This document shows positions 1 through 8,389 of a stretch of 15,985 nucleotides of DNA, piece after piece; positions within the stretch are counted from its first letter, which is position 1, and each line of letters opens with the position of its first letter. The stretch lies in contig CAILMU010000221.1 of assembly GCA_903835325.1 (NCBI GenBank), positions 1 through 15,985 of the forward strand, read 5' to 3'. The notes beneath the pieces are model-generated. The model saw only the letters and a program-made list of their open reading frames with translations. It was not told the DNA's origin and searched no databases. The stretch comes from an uncultured Microcaldota archaeon. GTDB taxonomy: Archaea; Micrarchaeota; Micrarchaeia; Anstonellales; Bilamarchaeaceae. The translations under genes and the position numbers were made by a program.

Positions 1-1
1 G

Positions 2-2200
2 CAGAAGATGGATGCGATGATGCAGAAGGCCGCAGCCGACCTCGGCTGGCCTGAAACCGTCTCGACAGGGGATGCAGCGGGCGGAAGCGTCGGCACAGGC
101 AAGACGTATATGATATCGGAGAACGGGAATGGCGATGACGACGACCTCCACGGCGCCGTCACTGTCTTCACTACCGAGCCCGAGACCGGCATCTGGATGA
201 CGTTCCTGACAGAGCAGACCGATATGGAGCACTCGAGCTACCAGGGCCGGGACGGGGCCATTCAGCGATACGGCAAGAACTGCAACCCGAAGCCGCTCGT
301 CAAAGCGATAAACGACATGGTGGAAGGCTGGGTAGAAAGCGTGTTCGGTGCATCTGACAGCGCGGACAAGGGCTGCGTCACAGACCACGGAGCGATAGCC
401 TTCTCATGCGGGCGCTATCTGTTCACGGCATCGGACGGCCGCGACGACCAGGGGGGCGCAGAGGATGATATCGCGGCATCAATCTATTCCGCGGCGCAGG
501 AAGACGGGCTCTGCGATTACGGAGACACTCTTGTCATACATGCCGATACCCCGGACGTGCCCGGTTCGCAGACTGTGACAGAATCGACAAAGCTCGGGCA
601 GAAGCTGAACGAGTATTATGGCGTCAACTCTTACGGACAGCAGCCGCCTTTCAAGCTGTCATACCTCGATCACGACGGCGCGCGCGGCGCCGACGACTGG
701 TTCCACACCACGACTCCTATGAGTTCCTACTCGGCTGACAACAACAAGTTCGATGATTACGCGCAAACCGCGATAAAGGAGGCTTTCAAAGGGGCGGACG
801 TGCCGCAGGACCTCTATTTCGAACGCGTCGTGATAATATATCCCGGCGAGAGCCAGCAGAAGGACCATAGCGCGCCGTTCTATGACGGCTGCGGCTGGAA
901 AAAGGACGATTATTATGTAGAAGTGGATGCGGCTGAGGGCAAGCGCAAGATATATTCCAAGAACAATATCTTCCTGAGCGAGAAGAGGGACCTAGGAACG
1001 TGGGCCCACGAGTTCGGGCATTCGCTCCCTTCGAAGAACATGCTTCCGCAGGGGTTCGACCGCATCAGCGACCGCTACAACATCGCCGGCTGGCCGACAG
1101 GGCAGTACGGCGAGATAAACAGCTGGGGCCTCATGGGCTACGGGGTCTGGTGGGGCAACAACGCCGATCATCCGGTCCAGATGGAAGGATTCACCAAGAA
1201 CGCGGCGAAATGGCTCGGCTTCCAATCAGCTTCCATCAACAAGACATACACGCTCACTTCGATAGAGGATATGAAGGCCGGAGATAACGTGCTGACCATG
1301 GATGACCCGACATCAGCCGATCCGAACGATTATTACATAATCGAATCGCGCGACCCCAGCGCGGTCTTCGGAGCGCCTGAGAACGGCGTAATGATATACA
1401 AAGTGTCAATGGCATCGCCGACCGCCTATCCGGTCATGAACAGCCTGGAACCGCAGACCGGAGCGAAATCCAAGACCGGGCCATTCGGGCAGCAATATAT
1501 CCCACCCACATTGTCCGATACATCTGGCAACGCTTCTACATACACGGATGTGCTGGGTCAGTTCCGCATAAGGCTCCTCTCGAAATCCGACAAGTCTTCC
1601 GATGTGTCCATTGAAACGTATGACCCTACTAATCTCGTGGGGATGGCCATTGCTGCGGCAGGGGGAGGAATAGGTCCGATACCTGCTTCCAGCCAAGGAT
1701 TCTCTGCCCCGCCGATAGATTGGACAAAACCCCAGCCCGACTTGGATCTCCATGCGTATGATGGCAACGGCAATCATGTGGGCGTCAATTACCAGACAGG
1801 CGCTTATGAAGTTAACATCCCGGGCGCTATAGCATCCGGCGATCTTACCGGAGGGCCGGAATGGATTTTCGTCCCGCAAGGCACCGATGTCCGCTACGAA
1901 GTCTCGTCCCACGACACCGGAGCGTACCTTGCCGACAATCCCGAGTACTCTGCTCTCGCAACTCCACAGAATTATACTGCAAAAGCCGTGAAATTCGACG
2001 CTTCGGGAAGCAGGTTCGAAGCCGATTTAGGGCAGGGGAGCGCTAGTGCAGGGCAGGAAGTCCAGATGAAGAGCCCGACCGACCCGTCGCTCAATTATCA
2101 GCAGAAGGGGATACCTGGCGCTGGGAACAATAAGATGTGCTCCTTCCTGCCGGGAGTATTGCTCTTGATTATGGTCGGAGCGATGCTGAGAACGCGCTGA
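2..2200 (+). CDS. Exported M6-like zinc metalloprotease, C-terminally membrane-anchored (5' end outside window)
   Basis: Secreted or surface protease, probably zinc-dependent. The frame is open to the window edge. The first Met (position 8) is followed by mature-looking sequence with no signal peptide, so the true start lies upstream. Numbering from that Met: the zinc motif HEFGH is at 334-338 and a Met-turn-like SWGLMGYG at 372-379, the order seen in immune-inhibitor-A (M6) proteases. M6 enzymes normally read HExxHxxGxxD; here P341 and N344 occupy the G and D positions. A downstream SDRYN (354-358) could supply the acidic ligand after a short insertion. A beta-rich region (about 570-690, starting near PDLDLHAYDGNG) may be a binding domain. 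The last about 20 residues form a hydrophobic helix followed by RTR, a typical tail anchor. It converges with the HIT gene (20-nt gap). The protease call is fairly sure; the subfamily is inferred. Confidence 0.8.
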   Translation, partial: QKMDAMMQKAAADLGWPETVSTGDAAGGSVGTGKTYMISENGNGDDDDLHGAVTVFTTEPETGIWMTFLTEQTDMEHSSYQGRDGAIQRYGKNCNPKPLVKAINDMVEGWVESVFGASDSADKGCVTDHGAIAFSCGRYLFTASDGRDDQGGAEDDIAASIYSAAQEDGLCDYGDTLVIHADTPDVPGSQTVTESTKLGQKLNEYYGVNSYGQQPPFKLSYLDHDGARGADDWFHTTTPMSSYSADNNKFDDYAQTAIKEAFKGADVPQDLYFERVVIIYPGESQQKDHSAPFYDGCGWKKDDYYVEVDAAEGKRKIYSKNNIFLSEKRDLGTWAHEFGHSLPSKNMLPQGFDRISDRYNIAGWPTGQYGEINSWGLMGYGVWWGNNADHPVQMEGFTKNAAKWLGFQSASINKTYTLTSIEDMKAGDNVLTMDDPTSADPNDYYIIESRDPSAVFGAPENGVMIYKVSMASPTAYPVMNSLEPQTGAKSKTGPFGQQYIPPTLSDTSGNASTYTDVLGQFRIRLLSKSDKSSDVSIETYDPTNLVGMAIAAAGGGIGPIPASSQGFSAPPIDWTKPQPDLDLHAYDGNGNHVGVNYQTGAYEVNIPGAIASGDLTGGPEWIFVPQGTDVRYEVSSHDTGAYLADNPEYSALATPQNYTAKAVKFDASGSRFEADLGQGSASAGQEVQMKSPTDPSLNYQQKGIPGAGNNKMCSFLPGVLLLIMVGAMLRTR

Positions 2201-2220
2201 GTTAGCGTCGATTGTTTTTT

Positions 2221-2649
2221 CTACCCTTGCAGTTTCGACCTTATCTTTCCGGCCGCCTTCTCGAGATCCTCGATTCTGGTCTCATTCTCGTATTTGGACG
2301 GCATGTGCAGGTAGAATCCGTCGTTCCTGTATCTCGGGATCACATGGAGATGAGCATGATAGACTTCCTGACCGGCTTCTGCGCCATCAGCCAGAAGGTA
2401 GTTGACACCGCCCGAGCGCAGTTTCGAGCCTTTGAGCGCTTTCGCGACGCGCTTTGCGGCCTTGAACATCTCGCCGACATATTCGTCATCGAGCTCTGTC
2501 AGAAGCTCGGCATGCCTCTTCGGGAGAACAAGCATATGGCCGTTGGTTATCGGCTGCTTGTCCATGATGACGAGCACCTTGTCGTTCTCAAAGACCTTGA
2601 CTGATTTGACCTCGTTCCTGATAATCGAACAGAATATGCAACCTGACAT
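2221..2649 (-). CDS. HIT-family nucleotide hydrolase (Hint/HinT-like)
   Basis: A 142-aa histidine-triad protein, the usual family length; cytosolic hydrolase acting on nucleoside phosphoramidates or related nucleotide conjugates. The catalytic triad motif HAHLHVI is at residues 98-104. The N-terminal CIFC (C4, C7) with H46 resembles the zinc-binding subgroup of archaeal and bacterial HIT proteins. The conserved ITNGHMLVLPKRH stretch (34-46) precedes the helix-rich middle. The start Met fits the family N-terminus (MSGCIFCSII). A minus-strand TATTAAAAA box is centred 27 nt upstream, so the mRNA is probably leaderless. It is divergent from uvrB. The exact substrate cannot be read from sequence. 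Confidence 0.93.
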   Translation of the reverse strand: MSGCIFCSIIRNEVKSVKVFENDKVLVIMDKQPITNGHMLVLPKRHAELLTELDDEYVGEMFKAAKRVAKALKGSKLRSGGVNYLLADGAEAGQEVYHAHLHVIPRYRNDGFYLHMPSKYENETRIEDLEKAAGKIRSKLQG

Positions 2650-2671
2650 GATTGTTATATAGGTGAATGTG

Positions 2672-2680
2672 TTTTTAATA
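2672..2680 (-). promoter_or_regulatory. Probable TATA box of the HIT gene
   Basis: The minus strand reads TATTAAAAA, centred 27 nt upstream of the HIT start codon, the spacing expected for a leaderless archaeal transcript. A second AT-rich element (2685-2693, ATTTATATA on plus) lies between this box and the uvrB box and could serve either direction. Confidence 0.5.
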
Positions 2681-2712
2681 CGCTATTTATATAGGAAATC
2701 CCTCCCGACAGG

Positions 2713-2719
2713 TATAAAT
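2713..2719 (+). promoter_or_regulatory. Probable TATA box of uvrB
   Basis: TATAAAT centred 30 nt upstream of the chosen uvrB ATG (2746). It predicts transcription starting within a few nucleotides of that ATG, and so a nearly leaderless mRNA. Confidence 0.5.
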
Positions 2720-2745
2720 CCAGGTTTTCGCATATTGTGATAGTC

Positions 2746-4704
2746 ATGAAATTCACACTAGAGTCGCCTTTCAAACCAGCCGGCGACCAGCCACAGGCCA
2801 TAGACAAATTGGTGAGCGGAGCAAAAAGCGGAGGATTCCAGACTCTGCTCGGGGTCACGGGTTCAGGCAAGACATTCACAATGGCGAACACTATCGCCAG
2901 GTCTGGCAAATGCGCGCTCATCCTATCGCACAACAAGACGCTCGCTGCCCAGCTCTACGCCGAATTCCAGCAGTTCTTCCCGAAAGACAATGTGGGATAT
3001 TTCATCTCGTATTACGATTACTACCAGCCCGAGAGCTACATGGCAGCGATCGATACCTATATCGAGAAAGAGGCCGAGCGCAACGAGAAACTCGAGGAGT
3101 TCCGTCTCCAGGCCACATCCTATCTCCTTTCAGGGCTCCCTACGGTGATAATCGCTTCGGTATCCTGCATCTACGGCCTTGGCAACCCTGGGACATACAA
3201 AAGCCTCGGGATGGAGCTGAAGCGGGGAATGAGGATAAAGCGCAAAGAGCTCCAGCACGCTCTTGTGAAGATGCAGTACGAGCGTAATGACGCTGTTTTG
3301 CAGAAAGGCTCATTCAGGATGCGCGGCAACCTGCTCGAAGTCTTCCCGCCGTTTGCAGATTCCGCGATAAGGGTCGTGTTCGATGAAGACAATGAAGGAG
3401 ATGAAGAAATCGTATCGCGCATCGAATTCTTCGACGTGCTGACTGCCAGGAAATCCTCTGTCGCTTCCTATATGCTCCTGCCTGCCAAGCATTTCGTCGT
3501 ATCCGACGAAATCAAAGAAGATGCGCTCTCATCCATCCAGGCAGAACTCGAAATATACGCGCCCGGCCTCAAACCGCTCGAACGCCAGCGCCTGGAGCAG
3601 AGGACGAAGTACGACCTTGAGATGATACGCGAGCTCGGATACTGCTCGGGGATAGAGAATTACTCCAGGCATTTCGACGGCCGCGAACCTGGGACGAGGC
3701 CATACTGCCTGCTCGATTATTTCCCAAAGGATTTCCTCATGTTCATAGACGAATCGCATGTGACGATACCTCAGCTCCACGGCATGTACAAAGGCGATTT
3801 CTCCCGGAAGAAATCGCTTGTGGATAACGGCTTCAGGCTTCCCTGCGCATATGACAACCGGCCATTGAAGTTCGAGGAGTTCGAGAAGTTCATGAAGAAT
3901 GTGATATTCGTTTCAGCGACGCCTTCCAAATACGAGCTCGGCGTCTCAGCCGGCCGTATCGTAGAACAGATAGTCCGCCCGACTGGCCTCGTGGATCCTG
4001 AAATAGAGGTGAGGAAGACCGAAGGGCAGATTGATGACCTGATGGCTGAAATCAAAGAGCGGGCGGAAAAGAACGAGCGCACGCTCGTCACAACGCTCAC
4101 CAAGCGCATGTCAGAGGATCTCGCTTCATACCTCCATGAGAAAGGCGTGCGCGTGCGCTATCTCCACTCGGAAATCGAGACGCTCGAGCGCACCAAACTC
4201 ATACGGGCGCTGCGGGCGGGAAAGTTCGATTGTCTGGTAGGGATAAATCTGCTGCGCGAGGGGCTCGATATCCCTGAAGTATCGCTGGTCGCGATACTGG
4301 ATGCGGACAAGACTGGTTTCCTCCGTTCCAGCCAAGCATTGATCCAGACTATCGGCCGCGCTTCCAGGAACATCAACGGGAAAGTCATCATGTACGCTGA
4401 TGCGCCATCCGAAGCGATGAAAGATGCGATACGCGAGACGGACCGCAGAAGGAAGAAGCAGATCGCCTTCAACAAAGCCAACGGCATCACACCGAAGACC
4501 ATCATCAAGCCGATACCGCCCGAAGATGAAAGCGATATGGGCGAGATCGAGGCGGCTATTCCGAAATCCATGAACGAGCGGCAGAAAGAGGAGTTCATCG
4601 CTATTTTAGAGGAACAGATGATTGCCGCTGCCGAACGCCTAGAATTCGAGAAGGCTATCGCGTTCAGGAACAAGATACGGCAGATCCGGGAATCGAAACA
4701 ATAA
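2746..4704 (+). CDS. uvrB: UvrABC excision repair DNA helicase subunit UvrB
   Basis: The damage-verification helicase of nucleotide excision repair. It works with UvrA in loading and UvrC in incision; neither partner is in this window. It is 652 aa, close to the 660-680 usual for UvrB. It has the N-terminal FKPAGDQPQAI signature, Walker A GVTGSGKT (36-43), the beta-hairpin region with YYDYYQPE, the Walker B variant DESH (335-338), the motif VI type QTIGRASR (534-541), and a C-terminal UVR coiled-coil domain (about 613-652) for UvrC contact. ATG 2746 is preferred over the in-frame GTG at 2737 because MKFTLESPFKPAGDQ matches the family start and the TATA spacing. The system is bacterial in origin and occurs patchily in archaea. 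Confidence 0.97.
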   Translation: MKFTLESPFKPAGDQPQAIDKLVSGAKSGGFQTLLGVTGSGKTFTMANTIARSGKCALILSHNKTLAAQLYAEFQQFFPKDNVGYFISYYDYYQPESYMAAIDTYIEKEAERNEKLEEFRLQATSYLLSGLPTVIIASVSCIYGLGNPGTYKSLGMELKRGMRIKRKELQHALVKMQYERNDAVLQKGSFRMRGNLLEVFPPFADSAIRVVFDEDNEGDEEIVSRIEFFDVLTARKSSVASYMLLPAKHFVVSDEIKEDALSSIQAELEIYAPGLKPLERQRLEQRTKYDLEMIRELGYCSGIENYSRHFDGREPGTRPYCLLDYFPKDFLMFIDESHVTIPQLHGMYKGDFSRKKSLVDNGFRLPCAYDNRPLKFEEFEKFMKNVIFVSATPSKYELGVSAGRIVEQIVRPTGLVDPEIEVRKTEGQIDDLMAEIKERAEKNERTLVTTLTKRMSEDLASYLHEKGVRVRYLHSEIETLERTKLIRALRAGKFDCLVGINLLREGLDIPEVSLVAILDADKTGFLRSSQALIQTIGRASRNINGKVIMYADAPSEAMKDAIRETDRRRKKQIAFNKANGITPKTIIKPIPPEDESDMGEIEAAIPKSMNERQKEEFIAILEEQMIAAAERLEFEKAIAFRNKIRQIRESKQ

Positions 4705-4712
4705 TCGTTGGT

Positions 4713-5318
4713 CTAGCCGCCTAGCTGGCACCATACCCCCGGTGAATCGAACTTCGCCGCATCAAAAACCCAGTCGCTGCACGATATCGATGATCCCCCG
4801 AGCGAGCTGAAATCGAATGCCGATGCGGAACCTGGTTTTCCCGGGTCATAGGAGCTTCTGTACCAATCGCATCCCGGCGTTATCTGCTTCCTGTCGCATC
4901 CGACATCCTGCACCGTACTCCTGATGACCGTTATAGTAGTGGAGCATTGTCCGACTCCGACGGGGGATTCGACCCTTATCTTGGCAGGGCCATCCAGGTA
5001 CAGCTTGGCTTTCACGGCCTTGCCCTGGTAGGCATAGTTGACATCGCAAACCAAGGGGATATCCATCTGCGCCAGAGTCTGGAATGCGCCGGAATAGCCG
5101 GAAGGGGTTTGCTGGGTCCCGGATCCTCCGGCCGATGCGTTATTCGGCTGCGACACCCCTGCCGCTCCCTGATTCTGCGCACTCGCATTGGATAGTGCAT
5201 TCTGCGCATTTGATGGTGCGTTCTGCGCATATGATTGGTTGGCGGTTTGGGGCCGGCTTCCTGCGCATCCGAGGATCAAGATAGCGCCTAATATCAGGAT
5301 AAGCGGTACGGTTTTCAT
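4713..5318 (-). CDS. Cysteine-rich lipoprotein, function unknown
   Basis: A 201-aa exported protein. Residues 1-17 form a hydrophobic signal followed by a lipobox-like LILGC (Cys18), so it is probably lipid-anchored on the outer face of the membrane. Residues about 20-75 are a low-complexity Ser/Asn/Ala/Gln linker with a 7-residue repeat. The C-terminal domain (about 80-201) holds eight cysteines in positions suggesting disulfides (VCDVNY, QCSTTI, VGCD, GCDWY, ISCSDWVF, VWCQLGG). No enzyme motif was seen. The end GVWCQLGG resembles short Cys-rich exported proteins I associate with DPANN archaea, but I cannot name a family. It converges with uvrB, with an 8-nt gap. A minus-strand ATTAAAC (5340-5346) about 25 nt upstream may be its TATA box. 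Confidence 0.8.
   Translation of the reverse strand: MKTVPLILILGAILILGCAGSRPQTANQSYAQNAPSNAQNALSNASAQNQGAAGVSQPNNASAGGSGTQQTPSGYSGAFQTLAQMDIPLVCDVNYAYQGKAVKAKLYLDGPAKIRVESPVGVGQCSTTITVIRSTVQDVGCDRKQITPGCDWYRSSYDPGKPGSASAFDFSSLGGSSISCSDWVFDAAKFDSPGVWCQLGG
5191..5232. repeat. Two-unit 21-bp tandem repeat in the lipoprotein linker
   Basis: Two 21-bp units differing at a few positions encode the heptads SNAQNAL and a near copy ending AQNAP in the linker. This is consistent with slippage-driven length variation of an unstructured spacer. Confidence 0.6.
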
Positions 5319-5413
5319 GAACTGATTGTATCTCTGAAGGTTTAATGAACTAACGATTTTATCGCATCCGTATCCTGTGGGTTAGACACTGCTGAACGTT
5401 TGTCGCGTTCAAA

Positions 5414-6793
5414 TCACAGCTCGACCGTCTCATTCATCCTCGGCACATGGGTCCTGAACCCTTCACTCTTCAGTTTGGCCTCGAAAGCGAGCGATGCCGG
5501 CTCTTCCCCATGCACGATGAAGACCTTCTTCGGCTTTTTCTCGAACCCTTTCACCCATCTCAGGAGCTGCTTCTTATCAGCATGGGCGGAGAAGCTCTCT
5601 ATCTCGCTGATTTTGGCCTTCACTGCTATCTCCAGACCCATCATCCTCACCATCTTCGCGCCTTCCAATATCACGCGCCCCAGGGTCCCCTGAGCCTGGT
5701 ATCCGACGAACAGGAGCGTATTCTCGGGTTTCCAGAGGTTGTATTTCAGGTGGTATCTTATCCTTCCGGCGTTGCACATCCCGCTCCCAGCGATTATCAC
5801 GCACGGCTCGTCGTAATCGTTCATCATCTGGGAGTCCTGCACGGATTTCAGGTTCTGCAGCCTGTCGAACGTGAACGGGTCCTTGAACTCTTTGCGGACA
5901 TCCGGAGAAAGGTAATCGCGGTTCTTCTTGAACACCTCTGTCGCATCTATCGCGAGCGGGCTGTCCAGGAACACCTTCTCTGCAGGGAGCCGGCCTTCCC
6001 GGGCAAGCCTGTGGAAATAATAGAGGAGCTCCTGCGTGCGCTCTACTGCGAACGATGGTATCATGAGCTTGCCCCCTTTGCTGTAAGCCGAGCGGACCTC
6101 TTTCTCCAGGAGGTCCTCGCGTATGCCGGTGTCCTCATGGACCCGGTCGCCATAGGTCGATTCCACGAAGACATAATCCGCTTCTTCAATAATCGTGGGG
6201 TCGCACACTATCGGAGTATCCCATTGGCCGAGATCCCCGGAGAAAACAAGCTTTGTCGAACCGCCCTCTTCGCTTGCCCACAGCTCGATTATGGCCGAGC
6301 CGAGGATATGCCCGGCATCCCTGAAGGTCATAAGGAGCCTGTCGTTGAGCTTGAATGGCGCGTCGTATCCGACGGCACGGAAGAATTTGTAGCTCGATTT
6401 CACATCCTCATCGGTGAAGAGCGGTTCCCTTGGGGGAAGGCCTTCCCTCTCGCGGCGTTTGTTCTCGTGCTTGGTGTCATCCATATTGACATGCGCGGCA
6501 TCAAGTAGCATTATCTTCGCGAGATCCACGGTAGGCGGGGTGGCGATTATCCTTCCCCGGAACCCTTCATTCACCAGTTTCGGTATCAGGCCCGAGTGAT
6601 CTATGTGGGCATGCGTGAGGAGCAGGAAGGATATCTTCTTCGGGTCGAAATCAAAGGGCTCGTAATTCAGCTTGTTTATCTCTTTCGAGCCTTGGAACAT
6701 GCCGCAATCGATGAGTATCTTCTCCCCGTCGGTTTCGAGGAGGTAGCAGGACCCTGTGACCATGCGCGCGGCGCCGTTGAAAGTCAGTCTCAT
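5414..6793 (-). CDS. Beta-CASP metallo-beta-lactamase RNase (CPSF73-like, no KH domains)
   Basis: A 459-aa two-metal RNA nuclease of the type processing or degrading mRNA in archaea. The metal ligands are all visible: HAHIDH (H61, H63, D65, H66), H162 in DAGHILGS, and D187 in SGDLG. The beta-CASP motifs follow: E211 (ESTYGDR), H404 (FSAHAD) and H428 (IVHGE). The AGSGMCNAGR loop (335-344) is typical. There are no N-terminal KH domains, so this is the shorter aRNase/TTHA0252-like class rather than aCPSF1. The start at MRLTFNGAARMVTG fits the family; a longer reading frame upstream runs over the antiporter 3' end and is not protein-like. A minus-strand ATTTAAAC (6815-6822) lies 25 nt upstream, so it can be transcribed on its own despite following the antiporter by 32 nt. 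Confidence 0.93.
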   Translation of the reverse strand: MRLTFNGAARMVTGSCYLLETDGEKILIDCGMFQGSKEINKLNYEPFDFDPKKISFLLLTHAHIDHSGLIPKLVNEGFRGRIIATPPTVDLAKIMLLDAAHVNMDDTKHENKRREREGLPPREPLFTDEDVKSSYKFFRAVGYDAPFKLNDRLLMTFRDAGHILGSAIIELWASEEGGSTKLVFSGDLGQWDTPIVCDPTIIEEADYVFVESTYGDRVHEDTGIREDLLEKEVRSAYSKGGKLMIPSFAVERTQELLYYFHRLAREGRLPAEKVFLDSPLAIDATEVFKKNRDYLSPDVRKEFKDPFTFDRLQNLKSVQDSQMMNDYDEPCVIIAGSGMCNAGRIRYHLKYNLWKPENTLLFVGYQAQGTLGRVILEGAKMVRMMGLEIAVKAKISEIESFSAHADKKQLLRWVKGFEKKPKKVFIVHGEEPASLAFEAKLKSEGFRTHVPRMNETVEL

Positions 6794-6814
6794 GCAGTGG
6801 CCTACTCGGTTATG

Positions 6815-6822
6815 GTTTAAAT
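6815..6822 (-). promoter_or_regulatory. Probable TATA box of the beta-CASP RNase gene
   Basis: Minus-strand ATTTAAAC centred about 25 nt upstream of the start codon and just past the antiporter stop. It would give a leaderless transcript independent of antiporter read-through. Confidence 0.4.
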
Positions 6823-6825
6823 GCA

Positions 6826-8148
6826 TTAGGCCTGCGGAATCCGGGCTCTCGAAGCAATCACATCTCCTTTCAGAAGCCTTCCAAGAAGCGGAGGCACAGC
6901 GAAAGTCGTGATAAGTGCCATGGCGGTTATGATCGAATACTGTGCTTGGCCCAGCACGCCGCTCGTCAAACCGATAGACGCGACTATCAAGGCGACCTCG
7001 CCTCTCGGGACCATCCCCACCCCGACAAGAAGCGCCTCCTTCAGGTTCAGTTTCGCAAACAGCGAAGCCGCTCCGCATGCGATTATCTTTGTGAGGATGG
7101 CAAGGACCGATAAGATGAGTATCGGGACAGCGAATTCAAATAGCGTCTTGACATCGACAAGCATCCCCAAGGTTATGAAGAATATCGGCATGAACAGGAG
7201 CTCCAACCCATATGTCTTTTCCTCGATATCGTTCAGATGCCTGCTTTTATTCAGGATGATCCCCGCCAGGAATGCGCCGACTATCGCGGAGAGCTTGATG
7301 TATTCGGCCAGATACGCGTACAACAGCATGAATGCCAGGACAAGCAGGAAGCCCCGCGTATCCAGCTCATTCCTGTCCAGGTATCTTATGAAATAATCCC
7401 CGGCCATGACCCCTCCGAAAAGGAACACAGCCGCAGAGACGAACGTCAGCGCCAAGGCAGCGACCGAGCCTCCGCTTCCCGTCATGTTTATCACGAACGA
7501 GAGGACGAGGAGGCCGAGGACATCATCCAGGACGGCGGCCCCGATTATAATCTGGGCGAAGCGCTCCTCCAGCAGATTGAATTCTTTCAGCAGCGCGACA
7601 GTGACGCCCACGCTTGTCGCAGTGAGCGCCGCCCCTAGGAACATGGAATATGCGAAATCCCCTCCTGTCATGGAAGCGTAGAGATAACCGACAATGAACG
7701 GGAGCGCGACTCCGGCAGATGCGACCGCGAGGTTATCCATCTTGAAGATGCCTTCGATCTTGTTTTTCAGCCCGACCTTGAAGAGCAGTATCACAGCGCC
7801 GAGCTGCGCGAAGACGTTTATCACATTCCCGGCGCGGAATATATCCGGCGCGACGCTAGGCAATGCGATAGGAAGGTCGAGGGTCTTGAGGAAATCCCAT
7901 CCGAGCGTGAGCATGCTGTTGCTCATCAGGGCTCCAAGGATGAGCAGGATCATTACTGACGGCTGCTTGGTGTAGACGACCGCGAGCTCGCCCAACACGG
8001 CTAGGAGAAGCAGGAAGACTATCTCGAAATAGATGTGCTTCTCGGGATCGATCTGCCCGAAAATGCTGGCGCGTAGTATCGATAGGAGGAGGATGAAGAA
8101 AAGCACGATGATCGCCTTCGGGACGATATCGTTCAGGATGCGATCCAT
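6826..8148 (-). CDS. Cation:proton antiporter, CPA2 family (NapA/Kef-like)
   Basis: A 440-aa integral membrane protein with about a dozen hydrophobic segments. It exchanges Na+ or K+ for protons for ion and pH homeostasis. The ion-binding double aspartate sits in GAAVLDDVLGL (D208, D209), the DD signature of electrogenic CPA2 members such as NapA. Upstream TATSVGVTVALLKE (176-189) matches the crossed-helix region and VPRGEVALIVAS near the C-terminus is also characteristic. There is no C-terminal TrkA-N or TrkA-C domain, so it lacks the ligand-gating module of Kef channels. The first about 35 residues carry an extra hydrophobic helix. It is the first gene of a head-to-tail pair with the beta-CASP RNase. 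A TTTAATATAT box on the minus strand is centred about 25 nt upstream. Confidence 0.93.
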   Translation of the reverse strand: MDRILNDIVPKAIIVLFFILLLSILRASIFGQIDPEKHIYFEIVFLLLLAVLGELAVVYTKQPSVMILLILGALMSNSMLTLGWDFLKTLDLPIALPSVAPDIFRAGNVINVFAQLGAVILLFKVGLKNKIEGIFKMDNLAVASAGVALPFIVGYLYASMTGGDFAYSMFLGAALTATSVGVTVALLKEFNLLEERFAQIIIGAAVLDDVLGLLVLSFVINMTGSGGSVAALALTFVSAAVFLFGGVMAGDYFIRYLDRNELDTRGFLLVLAFMLLYAYLAEYIKLSAIVGAFLAGIILNKSRHLNDIEEKTYGLELLFMPIFFITLGMLVDVKTLFEFAVPILILSVLAILTKIIACGAASLFAKLNLKEALLVGVGMVPRGEVALIVASIGLTSGVLGQAQYSIITAMALITTFAVPPLLGRLLKGDVIASRARIPQA

Positions 8149-8167
8149 GGCTGGCTATTGTTTTCTG

Positions 8168-8178
8168 ATATATTAAAT
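8168..8178 (-). promoter_or_regulatory. Probable TATA box of the antiporter gene
   Basis: Minus-strand ATTTAATATAT, centred about 25 nt before the antiporter ATG, which suggests a leaderless mRNA. The rest of the 241-bp gap to the next gene holds the inverted repeat and the toxin-antitoxin operator described separately. Confidence 0.5.
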
Positions 8179-8232
8179 GATAGCGGAAGGCGCGGTTACG
8201 GATAGGTGGCAGTTCGCTACGCTATCCCGCGG

Positions 8233-8289
8233 AAACAAGGTTTGGCTCGGGTAATGAAATCCAATATTTTTGCGAGCCAGACCTTGTTT
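8233..8289. repeat. 17-bp inverted repeat with 23-nt loop
   Basis: The arms are AAACAAGGTTTGGCTCG (8233-8249) and CGAGCCAGACCTTGTTT (8273-8289). They are reverse complements except at one position, which still forms a G-U pair in RNA on the plus strand. The loop is AT-rich. It sits between the divergent antiporter and toxin-antitoxin promoters. It could be an RNA hairpin, a large operator, or the remains of a small mobile element; nothing in the sequence decides. Confidence 0.8.
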
Positions 8290-8353
8290 GGAAATGCAGC
8301 GCCTGAAAGCAGATATTGCGCATATTGTTCGTTCCAATGCGCATGTTTATATT

Positions 8354-8378
8354 GTTATATGTTCATATAACTAGTTAT
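8354..8378. promoter_or_regulatory. Overlapping palindromes on the MazF-module promoter (putative operator)
   Basis: Two perfect palindromes overlap: GTTATATG-TT-CATATAAC (8354-8371) and ATAACTAGTTAT (8367-8378). They include the probable TATA element ATATAAC (8365-8371), centred 22 nt before the antitoxin ATG. This is the arrangement expected for autorepression by a dimeric ribbon-helix-helix antitoxin. The inner palindrome recurs, with the same half-sites, at the GNAT module promoter (10838-10849). Confidence 0.65.
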
Positions 8379-8389
8379 TGGTAGATATA

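Noticed and set aside
5447..6508. 353-aa plus-strand reading frame
   Set aside because: Antisense shadow of the beta-CASP RNase gene; the minus-strand frame carries all catalytic motifs.
6794..7078. Longer start for the beta-CASP RNase
   Set aside because: It overlaps the antiporter C-terminus in another frame and the extra 95 residues have no family similarity; the fold begins at MRLTFNG.
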